From Silvimonas soli (GTDB lineage: Bacteria; Pseudomonadota; Gammaproteobacteria; Burkholderiales; Chitinibacteraceae), in assembly GCF_030035605.1 (NCBI RefSeq), contig NZ_CP106736.1, positions 992,001 to 1,056,000 on the forward strand: DNA of 64,000 nt. Reading direction: 5' to 3'. The stretch's first letter is position 1. Each line of letters opens with the position of its first letter. Position numbers and translations under genes: made by a program. A model generated the notes under the pieces. That model saw nothing but the letters and a program-made list of their open reading frames with translations, was not told where the DNA came from and did no database searches. Below are positions 16,625-24,397 of this stretch, in pieces.

Positions 16625-17512
16625 TTAACTGCGACGGTCGACAATGAAATCCGCCAGGGCATGCAAACGTGCAGCACGTTCACCAAAGGGTTCCAGTGCG
16701 GCATGCGCTTGCGCCAGCAACTCGGCAGCTTTGTCTTTGGCGCCATTCAGTCCCAATAGGGAAACATAAGTGGGCTTGTGGTTGGCCGCATCTTTACCGG
16801 CGGTTTTGCCCAAGGTAGCGGTGTCGGCCTCTTCATCCAGCACGTCATCCACCACCTGAAAGGCCAGACCCATGCATTTGGCAAAGTGATCCAGCCGTTG
16901 GCGGTCTTCATGCGCCAATGGCTGGCCACAGTAAGTGCCCAACACCACGCTCGCCCGGATCAGCGCGCCGGTTTTCAGAATATGCATCAATTCCAGTTCG
17001 GGCAGCATCAGTGTCTGGCCGACACTGTAGAGGTCAATTCCCTGACCGCCGCACATGCCCAGACTGCCGGAAGCGCGCGCCAGCACGGCCAGTGCGGCCA
17101 CTTGATCTTCGGCACGGGCAAAGCTGGCATGTGCGAGCACATCAAAAGCATGCGCTTGCAACGCGTCGCCAGCCAGCAAGGCGGTGGCTTCATCAAACTG
17201 CACGTGCACCGTCGGTTTGCCCCGGCGCAGCACGTCGTTATCCATTGCGGGCATGTCGTCATGCACCAGCGAATAAGCGTGGATCATTTCTACTGCAGCG
17301 GCGGCACGCGCCAGACAGGCTTCATCCGCGCCGACCAGTTCACCGGCGGCATAAGCCAGTAGTGGCCGCACCCGCTTGCCACCATCCAGCACGGCATAGC
17401 GCATGGCTTCATGCAGCCGTGCCGGGGCGTGGCTGACCGGGGGCAGGAAATGTTCCAGCGTGTTTTCCATGCGCGACTGAACGTCACGCATCCAATCTTT
17501 GAATTCGGTCAC
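16625..17512 (-). CDS. ispA: Polyprenyl (farnesyl) diphosphate synthase
   Basis: 295 residues. The two aspartate-rich motifs that bind the Mg-diphosphate are visible: first DDMPAMDND (about residue 85), second DDVLDEEAD (about residue 222). DGGKRVRPLLAYA precedes them. IspA joins isopentenyl and dimethylallyl diphosphate to geranyl and farnesyl diphosphate for quinone and undecaprenyl lipid synthesis. The start codon is GTG at 17512 and overlaps the TGA of xseB (GTGA), with GGGGAC upstream, indicating translational coupling. The gene lies between xseB and dxs in one operon. Confidence 0.96.
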   Translation of the reverse strand: MTEFKDWMRDVQSRMENTLEHFLPPVSHAPARLHEAMRYAVLDGGKRVRPLLAYAAGELVGADEACLARAAAAVEMIHAYSLVHDDMPAMDNDVLRRGKPTVHVQFDEATALLAGDALQAHAFDVLAHASFARAEDQVAALAVLARASGSLGMCGGQGIDLYSVGQTLMLPELELMHILKTGALIRASVVLGTYCGQPLAHEDRQRLDHFAKCMGLAFQVVDDVLDEEADTATLGKTAGKDAANHKPTYVSLLGLNGAKDKAAELLAQAHAALEPFGERAARLHALADFIVDRRS

Positions 17513-17745
17513 GCTGAGTCCCCATCCACTTTGAGGGCTTGCAGGCGGTCGCCTTCCAGGACCTTGAGCTGGCGCTCGGCATCGGCCAGTTTGCCTTCAC
17601 AGTATTGCAGCAGCTCCTGCCCGCGTTGCCAGGCAGTGAGTGACGCCTCCAGCGCCAGGTTGCCGGATTCCAGCTGGCTGATCAGCGCTTCCAGCTCGGC
17701 AAAACCGGTTTCGAAATTCTCCGGCTGTTTGACTGTTTTGGGCAT
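17509..17745 (-). CDS. xseB: Exodeoxyribonuclease VII small subunit
   Basis: 78 residues from ATG at 17745 (MPKTVKQPENFETGF). An upstream in-frame start at 17778 adds 11 residues not seen in the family. The core FAELEALISQLESGNLALEA, then LTAWQRGQELLQYCEGKLADAE, is the helical-hairpin signature of XseB. It pairs with XseA (not in the window) to degrade single-stranded DNA. It is the first gene of the xseB-ispA-dxs operon and its stop overlaps the ispA start. Confidence 0.94.
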   Translation of the reverse strand: MPKTVKQPENFETGFAELEALISQLESGNLALEASLTAWQRGQELLQYCEGKLADAERQLKVLEGDRLQALKVDGDSA

Positions 17746-18107
17746 GGTGCAAAACTCGGCGGAAAATCCTGCGAACATAGCTTATTCGCGGGTTTGGCGT
17801 CAATGCTGCGCGGATAACTGTCGCACAATCGATTGGCTGGTCTTGGCCCGATATTGACGATTTGCCGCACTCAAGGCAGCCACCTCATCAGCCAGTCTGC
17901 ACGGCAAATCCCTGCCTGATCAACGGGTCACTTTCGCCACAGCGGATTCAGGCTGGGTGATGGATCCAGAAACCCCAAAATATGCCCAGGCGGATTTATA
18001 CCAGGTGGAGCACCAATGTAGTCAGTCGCAATGAAATCAGGCCACGGGCATCAAGAAGACTTGGGGCAAGCTTGTTTTCAGCGCGGCGGCCAGGTATTGA
18101 CGGGCTT
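17746..18107. other. 362-bp region upstream of xseB with no recognised gene
   Basis: It should contain the promoter of the xseB operon. Short frames on the minus strand (for example ending near 17996 or 18037) show no family motif. I see no repeat, terminator or RNA gene here. Confidence 0.4.
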
Positions 18108-18440
18108 TTAGTGCAGGGCGAATGACTGTTGGGGAAAGAACGTGGCATTGCCATTGCCATCGCGGGCTTGCAGCCAGCAGGCATCGCATTGGGCGCTGGA
18201 AGACTGATGCATGCTGCAAGCAATCTGGTTTCCCTGCGATACGTCGAGAGGAAGTTGGCGCGTCTCCAAGCGTTCCGGCATACCCTGCGACAAAGCCGCT
18301 CGCGCTACGCTGGGGGCAAATCCCGCCTGGATCAGCAAGCGTTGCAAATCATTGGGCTGGCAACCGCTGGCCAGATTGTCGGCCAGCCAGCCTTGCCATT
18401 CCTCGTTCAGATAAACCAGACCACGATGCTGCTTACGCAT
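18108..18440 (-). pseudogene. Possible remnant of a 2OG-Fe(II) oxygenase (N-terminal fragment)
   Basis: 110 codons from ATG at 18440, with GGGGAAG upstream. The N-terminal half (EEWQGWLADNLASGCQPNDL, then LQRLLIQAGFAPSVARAAL) resembles the short helical N-terminus found ahead of the catalytic domain in bacterial 2OG-Fe(II) oxygenase/prolyl-4-hydroxylase-like proteins. The rest (residues about 65-110) shows no HxD...H iron site. The frame stops long before a catalytic domain could fit. It may be a decayed gene or an independent small protein; the family link is my inference from pattern memory. Confidence 0.35.
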
Positions 18441-18729
18441 TTTTCTTCCCCGGGTTGAGGGCACGCTCAACCGGTGCCGTTCAGATTGCGGCCATTCTGC
18501 CCGTAAGAAGTTTCTTAATCCACCCATCAGACAACAGGATATTTCTGATTGACCAAATGCGTTCTCACAAATAAATGTGCCGCTTTTTATTTGCGAAAAC
18601 GCGCCATCAACCGAATTTGCAGCATCCTTGATTTTCCTCAACATACGAGGCGCCAAAAAACCAGCTCACATTCTCATATCGAAAAAACAATTTTGAGTGG
18701 CCCTAACGCCACATCAACTTGCATCCAGA
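18441..18729. other. Gap between the 18108-18440 ORF and the nadC stop
   Basis: 289 bp without a convincing gene. The longest frame continuing upstream from 18440 on the minus strand has no family features. No terminator hairpin for nadC is evident. Confidence 0.4.
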
Positions 18730-19575
18730 TCAGATTTTGAAGCGCATCGACAAATCAATCGCCCGCACATCTTTGGTCAACTTGCCTACCGATATGCGGT
18801 CCACGCCGGTTTCAGCGATGGCGCGGATGTGTTCCAGATCCACCCCGCCCGAAGCTTCCAGCACTGCCTTGCCACGCGAGCTTTGGACTGCGGCGTGCAT
18901 GTCAGTCAGGCTCATATTGTCCAGCAACACCGACGTGGCGCCTGCATGCAGTGCTTCGTTCAGTTCATCCAGGTTTTCCACTTCGATCTGGATGGTGACC
19001 TCTGCCGGCGCCAAGGCCCGGGCGGCAGCCAGTGCGGCGCTGATGCTCCCGGCCGCCATGATGTGGTTTTCCTTGATCAGAATGCCGTCATACAAACCAA
19101 TGCGCTGGTTCTCGCCACCACCCACGCGCACCGCGTATTTCTGCGCCAACCGCAGCCCCGGGATGGTTTTACGGGTGTCGTAAACCTTGGCATTCGTGCC
19201 CGCGACCGCATCGACATAGCGCCGCGTCTCGGTCGCGACTGACGATAGCAATTGCAGGAAGTTGAGCGACGTCCGTTCGCTGGTCAGCAAACCGCGCGCC
19301 GAGCCTTCAATCGTGCACAGCAAGGTGTCTGCGGCCACGCGCTTTCCTTCTTGCACCTGCCAGAGCACGCGGCTGTTGGGGTCGACCTGGCGATAGGCTT
19401 CTTCAAACCAGGCCTGACCGCAGATCACGGCATCTTCGCGCGCGATGACCGTGGCGCTGCCTTTATGGTCTGCCGCAATCAATTGAGCGGTCCAGTCACA
19501 TTGGCCAATATCTTCATACAGTGCGGCAGCCACCTGAGCGGCGATAACGTGATTTGCAGGCAATACAGCAGTCAT
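18730..19575 (-). CDS. nadC: Quinolinate (nicotinate-nucleotide) phosphoribosyltransferase
   Basis: 281 residues, the typical length. The family motifs are clear: LNFLQLLSSVATETRRYVDA (about residues 103-122), KVYDTRKTIPGLRLAQKYAV with the Arg and Lys that bind quinolinate, and GGGENQRIGLYDGILIKENH. The C-terminal barrel strand VLLDNMSLTDM and LEASGGVDLEHIRAIAETGV complete the pattern. NadC converts quinolinate and PRPP to nicotinate mononucleotide in NAD synthesis. nadA and nadB are not nearby. AGGAAAC precedes the ATG. It follows the phosphomannomutase by about 50 bp on the same strand, so co-transcription is possible. Confidence 0.96.
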   Translation of the reverse strand: MTAVLPANHVIAAQVAAALYEDIGQCDWTAQLIAADHKGSATVIAREDAVICGQAWFEEAYRQVDPNSRVLWQVQEGKRVAADTLLCTIEGSARGLLTSERTSLNFLQLLSSVATETRRYVDAVAGTNAKVYDTRKTIPGLRLAQKYAVRVGGGENQRIGLYDGILIKENHIMAAGSISAALAAARALAPAEVTIQIEVENLDELNEALHAGATSVLLDNMSLTDMHAAVQSSRGKAVLEASGGVDLEHIRAIAETGVDRISVGKLTKDVRAIDLSMRFKI

Positions 19576-19627
19576 GACTTCTTGTTTCCTGAAAGATATG
19601 GATAGCTCGTGTTTTCAGTTGGCCGGT

Positions 19628-20983
19628 TTAGTGTTCCGGCCATGGCAGCGGTGCGATGGCAGTTTTGACCTCACCGCGAATCCGCGCCAGTGCGGCGTCG
19701 TTTTCTGCTTCCAGCCGCAGCGTCAACACCGGCGTGGTGTTGGAAGCGCGGATCAGGCCAAAGCCGTCCGCGTATTCAATGCGTAAACCGTCGATGGTGA
19801 TCAGGCTGGTGGAGGTCGGAAAGGTCGCACTTTGCGCAATCCGTGCCACCACCGCGTGACCGTCTTCCGACACCGGCACCTGGATTTCCGGCGAAGAAAC
19901 AAATTGCGGCATGCTGTCCAGCAAGGCGTCCAGATCAGTGCCAGCGGCGATCATTTGCAGGATGCGCGCGCCGGCATACATGCCGTCGTCAAACTTCCAT
20001 TGGCCAAACGCCAGGTGGCCGGACAACTCACCAGCAACAAGGGCATTTGTCTCTTTCAGCCGCTTTTTCATATGCGTGTGGCCAGTGGCAATGGCTTCAC
20101 TGGTGCCGCCCAGTTGCTGCACCCACACCGATACCGCCCGGCTGGATTTCACGTCGTACAAGATATGGCCACCGGGCTGTTGATCTAGCTCTGCCTTGGC
20201 GAACAACATCAGAATTTTGTCGCCGGGGACGATCCGGCCACTTTTGGTGACCACGCCCAGCCGGTCGCCATCACCATCAAACGCCAAGCCAACATCAGCG
20301 CCGCTGCGAGCCACTTCAGCCTGCAGGTCGACCAGATTGGCCGCAACTTGTGGATCGGGATGGTGATTGGGGAAATGGCCATCCACCTCGGTAAACAGGC
20401 CGGTCACATTGCAGCCGAGCATTTTGTATAACTCAGGAGCCATTGCTCCGGTCACGCCGTTGCCGCAATCAATGACCACGTTCAGCGGCCTTTTCAACTG
20501 ATTCTGGGCGCACAAGTCGGTGAGGTAATCAGGGGTAATATCCAGCGTTGCAACACTACCCGTGCCAGTGGCGAAGTCTTCGGCTTCGATCAGGTCGGCC
20601 AGACTCGCGAGCTTTTCATCGCCCACGGTCACGCCGCCATCCATGATCTTGATGCCATTGTAATTGGGTGGGTTGTGGCTGCCGGTCACCACCGCGCCGC
20701 ACCCGTCGGTACGATACAGCGCCGCGAAATACATCATGGGTGTCGCGGCCAGGCCTAGATCGAGCACTTGCAAGCCGCCCTCCTGCAAACCACGAATCAG
20801 TTGCGCGGCAAGTTCCGGGCTGGATAAACGCCCGTCACGGCCAACTGAGAAACGCTTGTGACCTGCGCGTACGGCCATGGTGCCGGCAGCGCGGCCAATC
20901 AGGTAAGCGGCTTGTGGCGTGAGCTTGTCCACGGTGGAACGGACGTCATATGCCTTGAACAGGGTGCGGTCGATGCGGGCCAT
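19628..20983 (-). CDS. Phosphomannomutase/phosphoglucomutase
   Basis: 451 residues, the length of AlgC-type bifunctional enzymes. The catalytic phosphoserine is Ser102 in TGSHNPPNYNG; the Mg-binding loop is DGDGDRLGVV (about residue 238); the sugar-binding loop GELSGHL is near residue 318; the phosphate-binding loop RASNTTPVL is near the C-terminus. It interconverts hexose 6- and 1-phosphates for lipopolysaccharide, exopolysaccharide or GDP-mannose synthesis; which hexose is preferred cannot be told here. GGAGG lies 5 bp before the ATG. Confidence 0.93.
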   Translation of the reverse strand: MARIDRTLFKAYDVRSTVDKLTPQAAYLIGRAAGTMAVRAGHKRFSVGRDGRLSSPELAAQLIRGLQEGGLQVLDLGLAATPMMYFAALYRTDGCGAVVTGSHNPPNYNGIKIMDGGVTVGDEKLASLADLIEAEDFATGTGSVATLDITPDYLTDLCAQNQLKRPLNVVIDCGNGVTGAMAPELYKMLGCNVTGLFTEVDGHFPNHHPDPQVAANLVDLQAEVARSGADVGLAFDGDGDRLGVVTKSGRIVPGDKILMLFAKAELDQQPGGHILYDVKSSRAVSVWVQQLGGTSEAIATGHTHMKKRLKETNALVAGELSGHLAFGQWKFDDGMYAGARILQMIAAGTDLDALLDSMPQFVSSPEIQVPVSEDGHAVVARIAQSATFPTSTSLITIDGLRIEYADGFGLIRASNTTPVLTLRLEAENDAALARIRGEVKTAIAPLPWPEH

Positions 20984-21028
20984 AATACCTCCGGTTTACA
21001 GACTGTGTTCACAGGCTGTGTTTACAGA

Positions 21029-22042
21029 TTATTCGTGCAGCGCTCGTGACGCTGGCAAATGCGCTTGAAAGAACTTCAACAAGGTGTCGGGCAACCACGC
21101 CAGTTGGCCTGGCGGCCTGCCGCTGGCAAACCCGACATGTCCGCCCGTTTGCGGCTGCAGCAAAGTCACGCTGGCGGACACATCCATGCGCGTGGGCAAA
21201 CTGTGGGCGGGAATAAACGGATCATTGCGGGCGCTGACAATCAGCGTGGGCACCGCAATATTGATCAGATGCGGCTTGCTGCTGGCGGCTTGCCAGTAAT
21301 GATCCACATTGCGAAAACCATGCAACGGTGCGGTGACCAGGTTATCAAACTCACGCAGGGTTTTTGCCCGCAACAGCGCGTCGCGGTCAATCCGCGTACT
21401 CGCGTGCAACTTGAGTTTAGTCAGGGTTTTGGTTTTAAGCGTGCGCAGAAATTCACGGGTATAGATCTGCCGGTTCAACCCGGCATCCAGCACCGCGCCA
21501 CAGGCGGTGAGATCCATCGGCGCGCAAACCGCAGCAGCACCGTCGATCACCTGACTCGCCGCACTGCCGTTCTCACCCAGCCATTTAAGCAAGGCATTGC
21601 CACCCAGCGACACCCCAGCCGCAAACAATGGCGCGTCCGGATATTGCTGGCGAATGCGTCTGAGTACCCAGTCGATCTCGGCCGAATCCCCCGCATGATA
21701 AGCACGCGGCAGCTTGTTGGTGATGTCGCCGCATGAACGGAAATGCGGCACCACGCCGCGCCAGCCGCGCGCCGTCGCGGCCTGGAATAAAGACAAGGAA
21801 TAGTGGCTGCGCGAACTGCCTTCCAGACCGTGAAACAGCACCACTAATGGCGCGTCTGTCGGGCCGTCCAGCCAGTCGGTGGCGATCTCGTCGTCGTCGG
21901 GGGTCGCCCATAGTTCGCGGCGAAATGCCAGCTGAGGTCGTCCGCCCAATATCAGCGCGGGATAAAGCGTTTGCAGATGGCCGCCGGGCAGCCATGACGG
22001 CGCATGGTAATCGGCAATTTCAGGGTTCAAGTCGCGTAGCAT
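21029..22042 (-). CDS. YheT-family alpha/beta hydrolase
   Basis: 337 residues. The N-terminal block PSWLPGGHLQTLYPALI (residues 16-32) and PLVVLFHGLEGSSRSHYS are signatures of the YheT/ABHD1-3 family. The nucleophile elbow is GVSLGGNALLKWLGENG, with Ser near residue 142, and a late GGHVGF carries the catalytic His. Eukaryotic relatives are lipases; the bacterial substrate is not established. No signal peptide, so probably cytoplasmic. A perfect 10-bp hairpin without a T tract lies just upstream (22065-22091). Confidence 0.9.
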   Translation of the reverse strand: MLRDLNPEIADYHAPSWLPGGHLQTLYPALILGGRPQLAFRRELWATPDDDEIATDWLDGPTDAPLVVLFHGLEGSSRSHYSLSLFQAATARGWRGVVPHFRSCGDITNKLPRAYHAGDSAEIDWVLRRIRQQYPDAPLFAAGVSLGGNALLKWLGENGSAASQVIDGAAAVCAPMDLTACGAVLDAGLNRQIYTREFLRTLKTKTLTKLKLHASTRIDRDALLRAKTLREFDNLVTAPLHGFRNVDHYWQAASSKPHLINIAVPTLIVSARNDPFIPAHSLPTRMDVSASVTLLQPQTGGHVGFASGRPPGQLAWLPDTLLKFFQAHLPASRALHE

Positions 22043-22177
22043 GGGCGAAGGCTAGTGCAAGCGGGCTGCGGGTTCAAGCGCAACCCGCAGCAAACAGCGC
22101 CTGCGCGCCCGTCAACCCTGCGCGACAGGCTAGCTATCAACGCCAGGTAACGAGTGGACAGGCAATATCGTTACCGG

Positions 22178-23155
22178 TCAGATAGCGATACCTTTGTCAT
22201 CAAACATGCCTTCAAACAGGATCGAACTCAGATAGCGTTCGCCCGAATCCGGCAGGATCACCACAATGGTTTTGCCAGCGTTTTCCGGTTTTTTGGCCAG
22301 ACGCACCGCCACGGCCACAGCGGCGCCGCAAGAGATACCCGACAGCAAACCTTCATCGCGCGCCAGGCGTCGGGCGTACTCGACAGCCTCTTCGTTGCTG
22401 ACTTGTTCCACCGCATCCACCAGCGATAAATCCAGTACATCCGGCACAAAGCCAGCGCCAATGCCTTGAATCTTGTGCGGACCCGGCTTGATCGGCTCAC
22501 CCGCCAGCTTTTGCGTTAGCACCGGGCTAGCCGTTGGTTCGACCGCCACCGACTGGATCGCCTTGTTGCGATGCTGTTTGAAATAACGCGAGATACCGGT
22601 AATGGTGCCGCCGGTGCCCACGCCAGACACCAGGATATCGACATTGCCGTCAGTGGCTTCCCAGATTTCCGGGCCGGTAGTGGCAACGTGTATCGCCGGG
22701 TTGGCCGGGTTTTTGAATTGCTGCAGCAACACGTAGCGCTCCGGATCAGAAGCTACGATTTCTTCGGCCTTGGCGATGGCGCCATTCATGCCTTTGGCGC
22801 CTTCGGTCAGCACCAGCTTGGCACCAAATGCCGCCAGTAATTTGCGCCGCTCCAGGCTCATGGTTTCCGGCATGGTCAAAGTGAGCGGAATGCCTTTGGC
22901 TGCAGCCACAAACGCCAGCGCGATACCCGTGTTACCGCTGGTAGGTTCGACCAGTTCTTTGCCCGGCCCGAGCAAACCGCGTTGTTCTGCGTCAGCCACC
23001 ATGGCCGCGCCAATGCGGCATTTCACCGAATATGCCGGATTGCGCCCTTCTACCTTGGCCAGAATGGTGGCCGGCGCGCCATCGGCAATGCGGTTGAGTT
23101 TGACCAGCGGTGTGTTGCCGATGGATTGCGCGTTGTCCTGAAACCAGTGAGCCAT
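22178..23155 (-). CDS. cysK: Cysteine synthase A (O-acetylserine sulfhydrylase)
   Basis: 325 residues from ATG at 23155 (MAHWFQDNAQSIGNTPLVKL), chosen because GAGGAGG lies just upstream; the frame is open a further 43 codons but that stretch does not resemble the family. The PLP lysine is in NPAYSVKCRIGAAM; the substrate loop is TSGNTGIAL; the phosphate loop is GVGTGGTITG; SGISCGAA completes the fold. It makes cysteine from O-acetylserine and sulfide. No CysB site or cysE neighbour is seen. Confidence 0.95.
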   Translation of the reverse strand: MAHWFQDNAQSIGNTPLVKLNRIADGAPATILAKVEGRNPAYSVKCRIGAAMVADAEQRGLLGPGKELVEPTSGNTGIALAFVAAAKGIPLTLTMPETMSLERRKLLAAFGAKLVLTEGAKGMNGAIAKAEEIVASDPERYVLLQQFKNPANPAIHVATTGPEIWEATDGNVDILVSGVGTGGTITGISRYFKQHRNKAIQSVAVEPTASPVLTQKLAGEPIKPGPHKIQGIGAGFVPDVLDLSLVDAVEQVSNEEAVEYARRLARDEGLLSGISCGAAVAVAVRLAKKPENAGKTIVVILPDSGERYLSSILFEGMFDDKGIAI

Positions 23156-23286
23156 GAATTCCTCCTCAATTAAACAGTAAGCAGTCTTTACGGGTTTACA
23201 GCTTGATGGTAACGCCGCGCCGCAATCCAGGCGCTGGCGACCACGCAATAAATCAGTGCTCTCACATAACGCACGCAGCGTCATTG

Positions 23287-24123
23287 CTATCTCTTGTGAC
23301 CACCTTGTAGTGCGGCGAGTTGCACTGCCACGGCGGTGAGCGATTGGTAAACCGCTGCGACGGTCGGGTCAAGTTGACCGGTGGCGGCAAATTCCAGTTC
23401 CACCGTTTTCATGTCATTACGCGCCACCGGGCCGGTCAGCGCCCCCACCGGGCCGCATTGATCCAGATTCAGCAGTGTGCCATCAATCAAGGGGCGTAGT
23501 GCCTGCCAGGCCGCCTCTCGCGGCACACCTGCGCCCTGCATGCTGCGCAAGGCGGTTTCCATCAATGCCACCAGATGATTGCACGCCAGCACAGCCCCGG
23601 CGTGATACAGCAGTTTGTGCGCAGGGTCGATGGCAAATCGTTGCGCGCCTAGTGCATCGAACAAGGGCAACAAGCAAGCCAAGGCAGCTTCGTCGCCTTC
23701 ATGACCACACCAGGTACCAGCAAAATTGTTCACGGCCAGCGCTGGATCGGCAAAGGACTTGAGCGGATGCACGCTGGCCACGCTAGCACCCGCATCACGC
23801 AACGGCACCAACAGATCACTAGTCAGGGCGCCACTGCAATGAAAAACCACATGACCTGGCCGGATCACGTCACTCTGCAACAACTGCTCTACCACTGACG
23901 GGATCGCATCATCTGGGGTGGCGATCAGCGTAATGCTGGCCGTCTGCAAGCCTGGCCAATCCACCACCTGCCCGGCACCGATGAACGCCTGTGCCGCCAA
24001 GGCGTGCGCCGAATCTCGCGCCAGCAATCCCTGTACGCCAAGCAGACCCTGGCGGTGCCACAGCCAGGCCAGCGTCTGGCTCAGCCGACCGGGGCCGATC
24101 ACATTGAGAGTGGGAAGCGACAT
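23287..24123 (-). CDS. Rossmann-fold / DUF2520 protein
   Basis: 278 residues from ATG at 24123 (MSLPTLNVIGPGRLSQTLAW); the frame extends five codons to a TTG, less likely. The N-terminal part has a dinucleotide-binding GPGRLSQTL turn and LIATPDDAIPSV, and the middle HCSGALTSDLL, SVHPLKSFADP is typical of proteins annotated as Rossmann-like plus DUF2520. The C-terminal helical domain includes LLYHAGAVLACNHLVALME. Relatives are distantly like ketopantoate or 6-phosphogluconate-type reductases; the substrate is unknown. A 50-codon zinc-finger-like ORF ends 36 bp upstream on the same strand. Confidence 0.88.
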   Translation of the reverse strand: MSLPTLNVIGPGRLSQTLAWLWHRQGLLGVQGLLARDSAHALAAQAFIGAGQVVDWPGLQTASITLIATPDDAIPSVVEQLLQSDVIRPGHVVFHCSGALTSDLLVPLRDAGASVASVHPLKSFADPALAVNNFAGTWCGHEGDEAALACLLPLFDALGAQRFAIDPAHKLLYHAGAVLACNHLVALMETALRSMQGAGVPREAAWQALRPLIDGTLLNLDQCGPVGALTGPVARNDMKTVELEFAATGQLDPTVAAVYQSLTAVAVQLAALQGGHKR

Positions 24124-24159
24124 GCCGCAAACCGCCAAACAAGAAACAAAGGCGAGATG

Positions 24160-24312
24160 TTACGCCGCCTGACACGCCGGGCAAACGACCCGTTGCATAT
24201 GCAGCAACGACTTGTGCCATTGGCGGCACACGCGACAGTGCTCGCAAGCAGTCCTACCCCCGGACCACCAAGGCGGGCCATTATTTGCAGGCCAGCAGGC
24301 CAGCGCCCCCAC
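24160..24312 (-). CDS. 50-residue putative zinc-finger protein
   Basis: A short frame from GTG at 24312 to TAA at 24160. The product contains PPWWSGGRTACEHCRVCRQW, then HKSLLHMQRVVCPACQAA at the very end. Four cysteines form CxxC...CxxC (CEHC and CPAC), with an extra Cys between, as in a small zinc ribbon. The dense Trp/Cys/His content is unlike random noncoding translation. No good Shine-Dalgarno sequence precedes the GTG, so the exact start is uncertain. It lies 36 bp before the DUF2520 gene on the same strand and may be its operon partner. I do not recognise a named family. Confidence 0.5.
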   Translation of the reverse strand: MGALACWPANNGPPWWSGGRTACEHCRVCRQWHKSLLHMQRVVCPACQAA

Positions 24313-24397
24313 TGACCGCGTTGTGTCACAAAAAACTGCTATAACGGCTGCTACCTTTACCAGTTACATTTGAAAACGCCCTTGAGTCGAGGCTTGC

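Noticed and set aside
22065..22091. Terminator for cysK
   Set aside because: A perfect GCTGCGGGTT/AACCCGCAGC hairpin exists but no T tract follows on the minus strand.
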